Shown: positions 1 to 6,198, numbered from the stretch's first letter. The stretch: DNA of 8,384 nucleotides from Clostridia bacterium (GCA_017650795.1 JAGCEE010000116.1:1-8384); one strand, 5' to 3'. The notes: generated by a model from the letters alone, not told the origin. Numbers and translations are program-made.

Positions 1-1
1 T

Positions 2-565
2 TGTACCACAAACTGTCTTGCACCTCTTGCAAAAGTAGTAAACGATGCTTTTGGAATAGAAGAGGGGTTAATGACAACCGTGCATTCAACAACTGCAACA
101 CAGCTAACCGTTGATGGCTCATCAAAAAAGGATTGGCGTGGTGGTAGAGCAGCATCATACAACATAATTCCATCTTCAACAGGCGCAGCAAAAGCTGTTG
201 GTGTGGTAATACCAGAGCTTTCTGGAAAACTTACAGGAATGAGCATGAGAGTGCCAACACTAGATGTTTCCGTTGTAGATTTAACTGTAAAACTTAAAAA
301 AGAAACCACATACGAAAATATATGCAAAGCCATGAAAAAAGCAAGCGAGGGAGAATTAAAAGGAATTTTGGGCTATACGGATGAGGCAGTTGTATCATCA
401 GATTTTATTGGTGATGGCAGAACTTGTATCTTTGATGAAAAAGCCGGAATCATGCTTAGTCCAAAGTTTGTAAAATTGGTTGCATGGTATGATAATGAAT
501 GGGGTTATAGCAATAAACTTGTTGATTTAATTGCTCATATGGCGAAAGTAGATATGGCGAAATAA
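2..565 (+). CDS. gap: Glyceraldehyde-3-phosphate dehydrogenase, type I (5'-truncated by window edge)
   Basis: Glycolytic enzyme that oxidises and phosphorylates glyceraldehyde 3-phosphate to 1,3-bisphosphoglycerate with NAD+; cytosolic tetramer. Only the last 187 residues are in the window. The first complete codon (2-4) is the catalytic Cys of the (S)CTTNC motif. The His of MTTVHSTTATQ lies 27 residues later, the same spacing as Cys149-His176 in classical GAPDH. Other family marks are DWRGGRAA, IIPSSTGAAKAVG, the MRVPT/VSVVDLTV stretch, and WYDNEWGYSNK near the C-terminus. The sequence resembles the E. coli GapA type more than the Bacillus GapA type (VHSTTATQ rather than VHSYTNDQ). The frame is intact to a TAA stop, and an intrinsic terminator follows within about 20 bases, so gap probably ends its transcript there. 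The NAD-binding half and the start lie upstream of the window. Identity is close to certain. Confidence 0.97.
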   Translation, partial: CTTNCLAPLAKVVNDAFGIEEGLMTTVHSTTATQLTVDGSSKKDWRGGRAASYNIIPSSTGAAKAVGVVIPELSGKLTGMSMRVPTLDVSVVDLTVKLKKETTYENICKAMKKASEGELKGILGYTDEAVVSSDFIGDGRTCIFDEKAGIMLSPKFVKLVAWYDNEWGYSNKLVDLIAHMAKVDMAK

Positions 566-584
566 AGCATTTCGTCACAAAAAT

Positions 585-621
585 AAACCTTTCCAAGTAA
601 TATGATTTGGAGAGGTTTTTT
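585..621 (+). terminator. Intrinsic terminator after gap, overlapping the next gene's ribosome site
   Basis: Bases 585-597 pair with 606-618: a 13-pair stem with two G-T wobbles (591/612 and 597/606) and an 8-base loop, followed by a run of six T (616-621). It sits 20 bases after the gap stop codon, the expected place for a Rho-independent terminator. The 3' arm contains GGAGAGG (609-615), the likely ribosome site for the ABC ATPase at 623, so the two signals share bases. Confidence 0.8.
609..615 (+). promoter_or_regulatory. Ribosome binding site of the ABC ATPase, inside a hairpin arm
   Basis: GGAGAGG lies 7 bases before the ATG at 623 and decides that start. The in-frame ATG at 602 is in the hairpin loop and has no Shine-Dalgarno site. 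In RNA that reads through from gap, the motif would be paired with CCTTTCC (588-594), which could lower translation. An initiation site downstream of about 590 would leave it free. Confidence 0.65.
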
Positions 622-622
622 A

Positions 623-1384
623 ATGGAAAAATTTTTAGAGTTTAAAGATGTTTCATTTAACTATTTTACAAAAAAAACTGAATTTGAGGCGATTAAAAAG
701 CTAAGCTTTACTGTAAATGAGGGCGAATTTGTATCAATAATTGGTCCAAGTGGATGTGGCAAAACAACAATTCTATCTTTAATTGCTGGTTTGTTAGAAC
801 CAACTTATGGACAAATACTACTTGGTGGCAAAAAAATTTTAAACCAAGATATTGGCTATATGTTTCAAAGGGACCAATTATTTGAGTGGCGTACTATTTT
901 ATCCAACGTCACATTAGGATTAGAAATTAAGGGCAAGACAAAAATAAGTGATGAGATGGAGAGATTAAATAATCTACTAAACAAATATGGGTTATCCGAT
1001 TTTAAGCAAAAGCATCCAAGTGAACTGTCTGGTGGTATGAGGCAAAGAGTGGCTTTAATTAGAACGCTAGCGGTTCGCCCAAAACTTTTACTTTTGGATG
1101 AACCATTTTCGGCACTTGACTATCAAACAAGATTAGATGTTTGTGATGATGTAAAAAAAATAATAAAACAAGAAAAACAAACAGCAATTTTGGTCACGCA
1201 TGATATTTCGGAGGCAATATCGCTTTCGGACAAAATATTTGTTTTAACTAAAAGACCAGCAAAGATAAAAAGGATTATAGACTTAGATTTTAATGATAAT
1301 CTATCGCCACTTGCGAGAAGAGAAGATAAAATGTTTTCTAGTTATTTTAATGATATTTGGAGGTATTTAAATGAAGAAAGATAA
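623..1384 (+). CDS. ABC transporter ATP-binding protein, NitT/TauT (nitrate/sulfonate/taurine/HMP-like) family
   Basis: Cytoplasmic ATPase that would drive uptake through the permease encoded next. In the 253-residue protein: Walker A GPSGCGKTT at 41-49, Q-loop Gln82 in YMFQRDQLFEW, signature LSGGMRQR at 135-142, Walker B LLLLDEP followed by FSALD at 155-166, and the H-loop His in VTHD at 193. The MFQ..LFEWRT stretch and LSGGMRQR are typical of the SsuB/TauB/NrtD/ThiZ group (COG1116). Start chosen at 623 because GGAGAGG lies 7 bases upstream and the protein then begins at the usual place before the first beta strand. The longer reading from 602 would add seven residues from a terminator loop. 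Its end overlaps the permease start by 14 bases, so the two are co-transcribed and probably translationally coupled. The substrate cannot be told from the ATPase: sulfonate, taurine, nitrate or a thiamine precursor all remain possible. Confidence 0.93.
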   Translation: MEKFLEFKDVSFNYFTKKTEFEAIKKLSFTVNEGEFVSIIGPSGCGKTTILSLIAGLLEPTYGQILLGGKKILNQDIGYMFQRDQLFEWRTILSNVTLGLEIKGKTKISDEMERLNNLLNKYGLSDFKQKHPSELSGGMRQRVALIRTLAVRPKLLLLDEPFSALDYQTRLDVCDDVKKIIKQEKQTAILVTHDISEAISLSDKIFVLTKRPAKIKRIIDLDFNDNLSPLARREDKMFSSYFNDIWRYLNEER

Positions 1385-2171
1385 TAAATATTCAACCAAG
1401 TATTTAAGATTTTTAAAAAAACAAAGACTAGATAAAATCACAACAAAAGTTTATCAGATATTGCTTTTGTTTGTAATCATTATTGTTTGGGAAGTACTGG
1501 CACAAACAAAAGTAATAGATGCATTCTTTTTTAGTTGCCCATCTAAAATATTAACAACAATTTTTGAACTTTTTTCATCAGGAAATTTAACAAGGCATAT
1601 TTTTATCACGCTAAACGAAACAATACTTGGTTTTGTTATTGCAACATTACTTGGAACATTTGTTGCAATTTTGCTTTGGTGGAGTGAAAAACTAAGGGCT
1701 GTTTTGGACCCATACATTGTGGTTTTAAATAGCCTTCCAAAAATTGCTCTTGGACCACTAATTATTATTTGGGTTGGGGCGGGAACATCTAGTATTATTG
1801 TGATGTGTGTTTTGATTTGCATTGTAATTACAACACTTAGTATGCTTTCGGCTTTTATTTCTGTTGATAAAGAAAAAATACTATTGATGAAATCGTTTGG
1901 TGCAAGCAAATTACAAGTATTAAAAAAACTAGTTATTCCACATTCTGTTGGTGACTTTATTTCCGTTCTTAAAATAAATGTGGGAATGAGTTGGGTTGGA
2001 ACAATAATGGGCGAATACTTGGTAAGTAAAGCAGGGCTTGGGTACTTAATAGTGTACGGAAGCCAAATATTTAAACTAGATATTGTTCTTGCATCAACAA
2101 TTGTTCTTTGCATTCTTGCATGTGCAATGTACGGGCTAGTTGGCATTTTTGAAAAAAAACTTAAACGATAA
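1371..2171 (+). CDS. ABC transporter permease, NitT/TauT (SsuC/TauC/ThiX-like) family
   Basis: Membrane subunit of a binding-protein-dependent importer, 266 residues with about six hydrophobic segments after a basic N-terminal tail (first segment around 28-45). The stretch NSLPKIALGPLIIIWVG (120-136) is the characteristic loop of the SsuC/TauC type. The EAA loop, contacting the ATPase, is seen as KSFGASKLQVLKKLVIPHS (174-192). A near-consensus GGAGG (1359-1363) lies 7 bases before the ATG, inside the end of the ATPase gene; the two genes overlap by 14 bases. No periplasmic/lipoprotein substrate-binding subunit (SsuA/ThiY type) follows: the next gene is on the opposite strand and overlaps this stop by 36 bases. 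The partner must be encoded elsewhere or upstream of the window. Family assignment is firm; substrate unknown. Confidence 0.92.
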   Translation: MKKDNKYSTKYLRFLKKQRLDKITTKVYQILLLFVIIIVWEVLAQTKVIDAFFFSCPSKILTTIFELFSSGNLTRHIFITLNETILGFVIATLLGTFVAILLWWSEKLRAVLDPYIVVLNSLPKIALGPLIIIWVGAGTSSIIVMCVLICIVITTLSMLSAFISVDKEKILLMKSFGASKLQVLKKLVIPHSVGDFISVLKINVGMSWVGTIMGEYLVSKAGLGYLIVYGSQIFKLDIVLASTIVLCILACAMYGLVGIFEKKLKR

Positions 2172-3176
2172 ATTGCTTTTATTGTATGCAGAATAAATAT
2201 ATATTGCACCAAAAATTCCAATAATTGGATATAAGTATTGTATTATATGGCTAAAATCCACTAAACTAAGAATAGATATTAAACCAAGCATAATTACTGC
2301 ACCGTTTTTTTCCTTTTCTTTAAAGTATTCTTTAAGTGATGTTATTGTTGTTGCGTATGTTGTAATAATTGAACTAAAAATTATAAATCCAAAAATATAA
2401 CTATAAAGTGTATCAACATTCTTACTTATTTCGGCAAAAGGCATATTTGAATAACTTAAAGATGGATTAAACAAAAAGCATAAAATTCCAATAGTTAAAA
2501 GTGAGCAAATAACTAGGGCAACAATCAGGCTCACTTTTTTTTGTTCTAATTTGGAAAGACCAAAACCAGACTTAATAATAATAAAAGATGCTAAGAATGT
2601 ATTTTGAGATGCATAAAGAATTGTTAAAAAGGGAAGAGGGAAAACACTTATAGAACCAAGTGAAGTAGTAAAAGATGAAGGGTTAAAAGTAAAGGCCGCA
2701 TTTATCACGATGCAAATTACTATAAGTGGCACAATAAAATATGATATGCTAGAAATAGCATTAAAAGATATTTTAATCAGGGTTATGGTTATAAGTAAAA
2801 CAACAAGGTACAATGCCCATTTATTAGCAAAGGTAAAGTATGTTTGAAATAAAGATACAAGCCCTGTAAACATAGCAGATGATAGTATTAAAAATGTCAT
2901 AAACATAAAAAAATCAAATATATTAAATGTCTTTTTAAAAACACAAATTTTGCCCATAAGAGCGTTGTTTCCTTCCTTTAAACTATACTTTTTAAAGTTT
3001 GAGCCAAAGGTTAATAGAATATATGTAAATGAATACAATAAAACAAACAAAAATGGCACAAAAAATAAGGACTTTGCACCAAATTTTGCAAAGTACTCAA
3101 AAATCTCTTTACCAGAAGCAAACCCTGCTCCAATCTTTGCACCTACAATAACAAAAGCAATTTTTAAAACTTTCAT
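2136..3176 (-). CDS. YkvI-family membrane transporter (COG3949)
   Basis: Integral membrane protein of about 346 residues with roughly ten hydrophobic segments. The N-terminus carries VGAKIGAGFASGKEI (from residue 11) followed by a phenylalanine/glycine-rich FxxFG segment, the hallmark of YkvI-like proteins, distant relatives of amino-acid transporters with the LeuT fold. No substrate is established from the sequence. I start it at the ATG whose complement is 3174-3176 (MKVLKIAF...), because family members begin just before this glycine-rich helix. An in-frame ATG at 3204-3206 would add ten residues, but neither start has a Shine-Dalgarno site. Transcribed toward the ABC permease: its last 36 bases, including the TAG stop, overlap the permease end. 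It is divergent from the PAP2 gene at 3290, leaving a short shared promoter region. A perfect 8-base inverted repeat lies just before the chosen start. Confidence 0.85.
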   Translation of the reverse strand: MKVLKIAFVIVGAKIGAGFASGKEIFEYFAKFGAKSLFFVPFLFVLLYSFTYILLTFGSNFKKYSLKEGNNALMGKICVFKKTFNIFDFFMFMTFLILSSAMFTGLVSLFQTYFTFANKWALYLVVLLITITLIKISFNAISSISYFIVPLIVICIVINAAFTFNPSSFTTSLGSISVFPLPFLTILYASQNTFLASFIIIKSGFGLSKLEQKKVSLIVALVICSLLTIGILCFLFNPSLSYSNMPFAEISKNVDTLYSYIFGFIIFSSIITTYATTITSLKEYFKEKEKNGAVIMLGLISILSLVDFSHIIQYLYPIIGIFGAIYIYSAYNKSNLSFKFFFKNAN

Positions 3177-3185
3177 TTTATATAT

Positions 3186-3209
3186 TTTATGATAATAACA
3201 AATCATAAA
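3186..3209. repeat. Perfect 8-base inverted repeat, possible operator upstream of the YkvI gene
   Basis: TTTATGAT (3186-3193) and ATCATAAA (3202-3209) are exact reverse complements, separated by 8 bases. The pair lies directly before the preferred start of the minus-strand YkvI gene, where a repressor site or a small leader hairpin could sit. The arm plus three bases (TTTATGATAAT) recurs at 3880-3890 before tsaE, without a second arm. In such AT-rich DNA a repeat of this length can arise by chance. Confidence 0.3.
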
Positions 3210-3275
3210 TTACTTAATATCTATATAGAAAGCATAACATAATTTTACATCTACTGATTAAGTATTAAAAATCTG

Positions 3276-3281
3276 TATAAA
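3276..3281 (+). promoter_or_regulatory. Candidate -10 box for the PAP2 gene
   Basis: TATAAA preceded directly by TG ends 8 bases before the ATG at 3290. A weak -35-like CTGATT (3254-3259) lies 16 bases upstream. No Shine-Dalgarno motif exists between the box and the ATG. If the box is used, transcription would begin about at the start codon, giving a leaderless message. Confidence 0.35.
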
Positions 3282-3289
3282 ATAAAATC

Positions 3290-3853
3290 ATGGAAAAAGA
3301 AATAATAATTTGGCTTCAAAGCAAAAGTAATACATTTTTAGATTTATTTTTTAGTGCTTGGTCTTATGTTGTATCATGGATTGGTGTGGTTTTTTTATTC
3401 TTAGTTATAATTGTTTTCATTGATAAAAAGTTTGGGCTATTTTTTGGAATTGGGTTTTTAATAACTATTTTAATAAACTATACATTAAAAGTTATAATTA
3501 ACAGACCACGGCCTTATGAGACTTATGATATCATAGTAAACAAACTGTCAACAATAGGAAAAAGTTTCCCTAGTGGACATGCTGTAAGTGTGACATTTAT
3601 GATGCTTACAATACTTTTTGTATTCAATATTTTACACAAAAAAGAAAAATTCAAAATATGGCAATATCGTTGGTTTAAAATTATTAGCATTGCTTTGTCA
3701 TTATTATTTGTTTTTTTAACAATGATTGCACGAATGTATTTAGGGCAACACTACTTAACCGATTTAATTGCAGGTATCAGTTTGTCGGCATTTTGTTTTA
3801 TGATTATATTTGCTTTGTATTTAAAAACATTTTTTAATAAAAACAACATTTAA
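3290..3853 (+). CDS. PAP2-family membrane phosphatase
   Basis: Type 2 phosphatidic-acid-phosphatase family enzyme of 187 residues, dephosphorylating a lipid phosphate or pyrophosphate in the membrane; in bacteria the usual substrates are undecaprenyl pyrophosphate or phosphatidylglycerol phosphate. All three catalytic motifs are visible: K67-x6-R74-P75 (in KVIINRPRP), PSGH at 94-97 with His97, and R148-x5-H154-x3-D158 (in ARMYLGQHYLTD), where His154 would be the nucleophile. There are about five hydrophobic segments (around 24-44, 49-66, 98-115, 130-147 and 160-180). The Ser that usually precedes the motif-3 Arg is Ala147, a mild change. The start at 3290 is the only sensible one but lacks a Shine-Dalgarno site. 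The gene is divergent from the YkvI gene and 97 bases before tsaE. BcrC-like and PgpB-like roles cannot be separated by motif alone. Confidence 0.9.
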   Translation: MEKEIIIWLQSKSNTFLDLFFSAWSYVVSWIGVVFLFLVIIVFIDKKFGLFFGIGFLITILINYTLKVIINRPRPYETYDIIVNKLSTIGKSFPSGHAVSVTFMMLTILFVFNILHKKEKFKIWQYRWFKIISIALSLLFVFLTMIARMYLGQHYLTDLIAGISLSAFCFMIIFALYLKTFFNKNNI

Positions 3854-3916
3854 AACCATTTAAGTTTTATTGACTAGCATTTATGATAATTTCAAAATAA
3901 ATTGCTTTAATCTGTT

Positions 3917-3922
3917 TATAAT
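3917..3922 (+). promoter_or_regulatory. Candidate -10 box for the tsaE-tsaB-rimI operon
   Basis: A consensus TATAAT lies 28 bases before the tsaE ATG, allowing a short leader of about 20 bases that includes the AGAGGA ribosome site. No good -35 is seen at 16-18 bases; TTCAAA (3891-3896) is 20 bases away. Such boxes are common by chance in AT-rich DNA. Confidence 0.4.
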
Positions 3923-3950
3923 GATACAATTAAACAAAAGAGGAATACAA

Positions 3951-4391
3951 ATGGAAATAAAGGTTATTTCAGACAGTGAAGAAACAACAATGAAAATTGC
4001 AGAAAAGTATGCAAGTGGTGTTAAATCACCAATGGTAATTTCGTTGGTTGGTGACCTTGGCGCTGGTAAAACAACGTTTACTAAGGGCTTTGCTAAGGGA
4101 TTTGGTGTTAAGCAAACAGTCACAAGCCCAACGTTTACAATTATGAATGAGTACGAGGGAAGCCAAATGCCACTTTACCATTTTGATATGTACAGGCTGT
4201 CATCAAAAGAAGAGGCAATAAACTGTGGCTTTGAAGAATACTTTGATTTGTCTAAATTAAAAGGCGTGGTTATTGTTGAGTGGGCTAGTAATACCGAAGG
4301 GCTTCTTCCAACTCTTCATGTTGAGATAGAATTAAAAAAACTTGACGATAATAAACGAGAAATAATAATAAAAGCAAAAGGTTGGGTGTAA
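3951..4391 (+). CDS. tsaE: tRNA threonylcarbamoyladenosine biosynthesis ATPase TsaE
   Basis: Cytosolic P-loop ATPase that works with TsaB and TsaD to transfer the threonylcarbamoyl group from its AMP adduct (made by TsaC) to A37 of ANN-decoding tRNAs, giving t6A. The 146-residue protein has Walker A GDLGAGKTT at 34-42, the family motif SPTF at 59-62, HFDMYRL at 77-83, and the VIVEWA segment towards the C-terminus. Length and motif order are standard for TsaE (YdiB). The start at 3951 is set by AGAGGA (3939-3944), 6 bases upstream; an upstream in-frame TTG at 3870 has no such support. Only 2 bases separate its stop from the tsaB ATG, so it is the first gene of a tight block with tsaB and rimI, possibly driven by the TATAAT at 3917. 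Confidence 0.96.
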   Translation: MEIKVISDSEETTMKIAEKYASGVKSPMVISLVGDLGAGKTTFTKGFAKGFGVKQTVTSPTFTIMNEYEGSQMPLYHFDMYRLSSKEEAINCGFEEYFDLSKLKGVVIVEWASNTEGLLPTLHVEIELKKLDDNKREIIIKAKGWV

Positions 4392-4393
4392 TC

Positions 4394-5029
4394 ATGAACA
4401 TACTAGCAATAAACACAGCCTTTAATAATAGTTATGTGGCACTTGGTGTAAATGAAAAATCATATGTAAAAACGGTTGATAGTTCACTTAAACAATCAGA
4501 AAACATTTTGGGTATAATATCTGATGTGTTAAACGATGCGAACTTAAAAGTAAGTGATTTAAATGCTTTGGCATGTGTAATTGGCCCGGGTTCATTTACA
4601 GGAATAAGAATAGGTGTTGGGATATGCAAAGGGTTTTGTGTGGCATTCAAAAACATAAAAAAAATAGATATAAACTCATTGGACCTTCTTGCATATACTC
4701 ATTCTAAAAAAGCAAATAACGATTTTTATGTGGTGTTAAATGCTTTAAGTGGTAATCTATTTGTATGTAAATATAGTAAAGATGGAAAAAGACTTTGTGA
4801 ACCATATCTTTTAAGTGATAATACCAATTTTGACCATGAGGTTGTGGGCTTAAAAAGTGAAGATTTGGGTATGTGTAATGTTTTTTATGAGTTGTCATCA
4901 AATATTTTATTAGAATATGCAAAAAATAAATGTGATAACGAGATATTTGTAGATAACTTTTTGCCACTATATTTACGAAAATCACAGGCGGAGGCAGAAC
5001 TTGATAAAAAGTCAAATAATCAAACTTGA
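4394..5029 (+). CDS. tsaB: tRNA threonylcarbamoyladenosine biosynthesis protein TsaB
   Basis: Catalytically inactive ASKHA-fold paralogue of TsaD that dimerises with it and with TsaE in the t6A complex. The 211-residue protein starts MNILAINTA, the usual first strand. It has KQSEN at 33-37 (matching the KHSE region of the family) and the diagnostic GPGSFTGIRIG at 64-74, and ends with the LPLYLRKSQAE signature. Length is at the short end for the family. Start chosen at the ATG 4394 because the protein then begins exactly at the conserved strand; a TTG at 4382 would add four residues inside the tsaE end. A weak purine-rich site (AAAGG, about 4377-4381) precedes it, so translation coupled to tsaE is likely. 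The last 29 bases overlap rimI in another frame and contain rimI's ribosome site. Confidence 0.95.
   Translation: MNILAINTAFNNSYVALGVNEKSYVKTVDSSLKQSENILGIISDVLNDANLKVSDLNALACVIGPGSFTGIRIGVGICKGFCVAFKNIKKIDINSLDLLAYTHSKKANNDFYVVLNALSGNLFVCKYSKDGKRLCEPYLLSDNTNFDHEVVGLKSEDLGMCNVFYELSSNILLEYAKNKCDNEIFVDNFLPLYLRKSQAEAELDKKSNNQT
4990..4994 (+). promoter_or_regulatory. Ribosome binding site of rimI, inside tsaB
   Basis: A GGAGG core with 6 bases to the TTG at 5001. It decides this non-ATG start: no in-frame ATG near the N-terminus has a comparable site, and the resulting N-terminus matches the family's first beta strand. It lies in the codons for the C-terminal Ala/Glu residues of TsaB. Confidence 0.75.
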
Positions 5030-5435
5030 TGTAAAAAATATTGATGATGTATATGAAATATTGCACGAGGCATTTAATGACGAAGCATGGAATATGGAAC
5101 AGCTATTGTCTTCATTTAACAATAGTAGCAATGCATATTATGGAATGGTGTTAAATGGTAAAATTGTAAGCATTATTAGTTTGCTTATCACGGTTGATGA
5201 TATAAATATTTTGGATATTGCAACCAAAAATGATTACAAAAATAAAGGCCATGCCACAAGGCTAATAGATTACGTTAAATCCATAAAAAACGAAGCACAA
5301 ACAATTTCGCTTGAAGTAAAAGAATCAAATGATATAGCAATAAACTTTTATAAAAAACAAGGCTTTTATCCTGTTTGTAAACGAAAAAAATATTATAGAA
5401 CAGGGGAAGATGCAATTATAATGTTTTATAATTAA
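5001..5435 (+). CDS. rimI: Ribosomal protein S18-alanine N-acetyltransferase RimI (GNAT family)
   Basis: GNAT acetyltransferase of 144 residues; the RimI group acetylates the N-terminal Ala of ribosomal protein S18 using acetyl-CoA. The acetyl-CoA binding loop is seen as DYKNKGHATRLI (78-89), a slightly relaxed form of the R/QxxGxG/A motif. LEVKESN at 104-110 and NFYKKQGF at 115-122 supply Glu105 and Tyr117, with the same 12-residue spacing as the base/acid pair Glu103 and Tyr115 of E. coli RimI. The C-terminal YY...EDAIIM (131-141) is typical of RimI. Start is TTG, set by a GGAGG 6 bases upstream. The gene overlaps the tsaB end by 29 bases, so the two are co-translated. Position after tsaB is the usual one in Bacillota. 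A role on another protein N-terminus cannot be excluded. Confidence 0.92.
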   Translation: MIKSQIIKLDVKNIDDVYEILHEAFNDEAWNMEQLLSSFNNSSNAYYGMVLNGKIVSIISLLITVDDINILDIATKNDYKNKGHATRLIDYVKSIKNEAQTISLEVKESNDIAINFYKKQGFYPVCKRKKYYRTGEDAIIMFYN

Positions 5436-5459
5436 ATCACTAACGCAATTGCTTTTTCA

Positions 5460-5465
5460 TATATT
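5460..5465 (+). promoter_or_regulatory. Possible -10 box immediately before the hydrolase gene
   Basis: TATATT ends 5 bases before the ATG at 5471, in a 35-base gap after rimI that has no Shine-Dalgarno motif and no recognisable -35. If used, the message would be leaderless or nearly so. Weak on its own; noted because the PAP2 gene has the same arrangement. Confidence 0.2.
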
Positions 5466-5470
5466 TTAAT

Positions 5471-6187
5471 ATGTATATTGTTTACAAGAAATCTAAAGTG
5501 TATTACAATAAACAGGGAAGTGGAAATAATACAATAGTATTTTTACACGGCTGGGGTGGAAGCACTAAAAGTTTTGATTTTATTTGTAAAGATTTAAAAG
5601 ATGAATATAAATGCTTATTTATTGACTTTCCAGCATTCGGCAAAAGTGAAGAGCCAAAACAACCTTATCAAATATTTGATTACGAAAAAATAGTTATTAA
5701 AATACTAAACAAGGAAAGAATAAACAATCCTGTGCTTGTCGGACATTCATTTGGTGGTAGAGTTGCGATACTGCTTGCATCTGATGGATATGCTAGCAGA
5801 ATGGTGCTTGTTGATAGCGCAGGTTTAAAACCTAAAAGGCATTTAAAATATTACCTAAAAGTATATTCATATAAACTACTAAAAAAAATTGGAATAAGAA
5901 TAAAAGTTGGCTCTAAAGACTACATAAAATTATCGCCGATATTAAAAAAAACATTTATAAATATTGTCAATAATTATTTAGAAGCTTATGCAAAAAATAT
6001 TATTATTCCCACGCTAATATTTTGGGGAGAAAAAGATAAAGAAACGCCAATTAACATGGCAAAAAAATTAAAAAAAACGATAAAAAATAGCGAATTAGTA
6101 ATTATTAAAAATGCAGGGCATTTTTCATATTTGGACGACTATAATACATTTATTCATACATTAAAATATTTTATTAAAAATAATTAA
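5471..6187 (+). CDS. Alpha/beta-hydrolase fold protein, partner of the adjacent Mur ligase
   Basis: Predicted cytosolic serine hydrolase of 238 residues; no signal peptide or membrane anchor is seen. The fold is clear: FLHGWGG (24-30, oxyanion strand), IDFPAFGKSE (51-60), the nucleophile elbow GHSFGG with Ser93 (91-96), catalytic Asp189 in WGEKDKETP, and catalytic His217 in NAGHFSY. The triad is therefore complete. The substrate is not predictable; the fold includes esterases, amidases and lipases. The cap region (about 120-175) is rich in Lys and Tyr. The ATG at 5471 has no Shine-Dalgarno site, unlike most neighbours. Its stop is 11 bases before the Mur-ligase start, which has a good ribosome site, so the two genes form one unit. 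That context suggests a role in cell-wall precursor or lipid-linked intermediate chemistry; this is inference. Confidence 0.88.
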   Translation: MYIVYKKSKVYYNKQGSGNNTIVFLHGWGGSTKSFDFICKDLKDEYKCLFIDFPAFGKSEEPKQPYQIFDYEKIVIKILNKERINNPVLVGHSFGGRVAILLASDGYASRMVLVDSAGLKPKRHLKYYLKVYSYKLLKKIGIRIKVGSKDYIKLSPILKKTFINIVNNYLEAYAKNIIIPTLIFWGEKDKETPINMAKKLKKTIKNSELVIIKNAGHFSYLDDYNTFIHTLKYFIKNN

Positions 6188-6198
6188 AAGGAAAATTC

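Noticed and set aside
602..622. ATG at 602 as start of the ABC ATPase
   Set aside because: It falls in the loop of the gap terminator and has no ribosome site; 623 has GGAGAGG at 7 bases and fits the family N-terminus.
1454..2221. Long minus-strand open frame opposite the ABC permease
   Set aside because: It lies entirely across a clear permease gene and the end of the YkvI gene, shows no family motif, and has low-complexity content expected of the antisense of an AT-rich membrane gene.
3853..3870. Short hairpin TAAAAC/GTTTTA after the PAP2 gene as a terminator
   Set aside because: Only six mostly A-T pairs and no T run afterwards; too weak to call.
3870..3950. TTG at 3870 as start of tsaE, with 27 extra residues
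   Set aside because: The extension overlaps the candidate promoter and does not match TsaE; ATG 3951 has AGAGGA upstream. TTGACT here also resembles a -35 box, but no -10 lies at the right spacing.
4704..5066. Minus-strand open frame opposite tsaB and rimI
   Set aside because: It is antisense to two well-supported genes and encodes a composition-driven Tyr/His/Ile-rich product with no recognisable motif.
5444..5456. GCAATTGC followed by T run after rimI as a terminator
   Set aside because: The palindrome has no room for a loop, so a stable hairpin cannot form.
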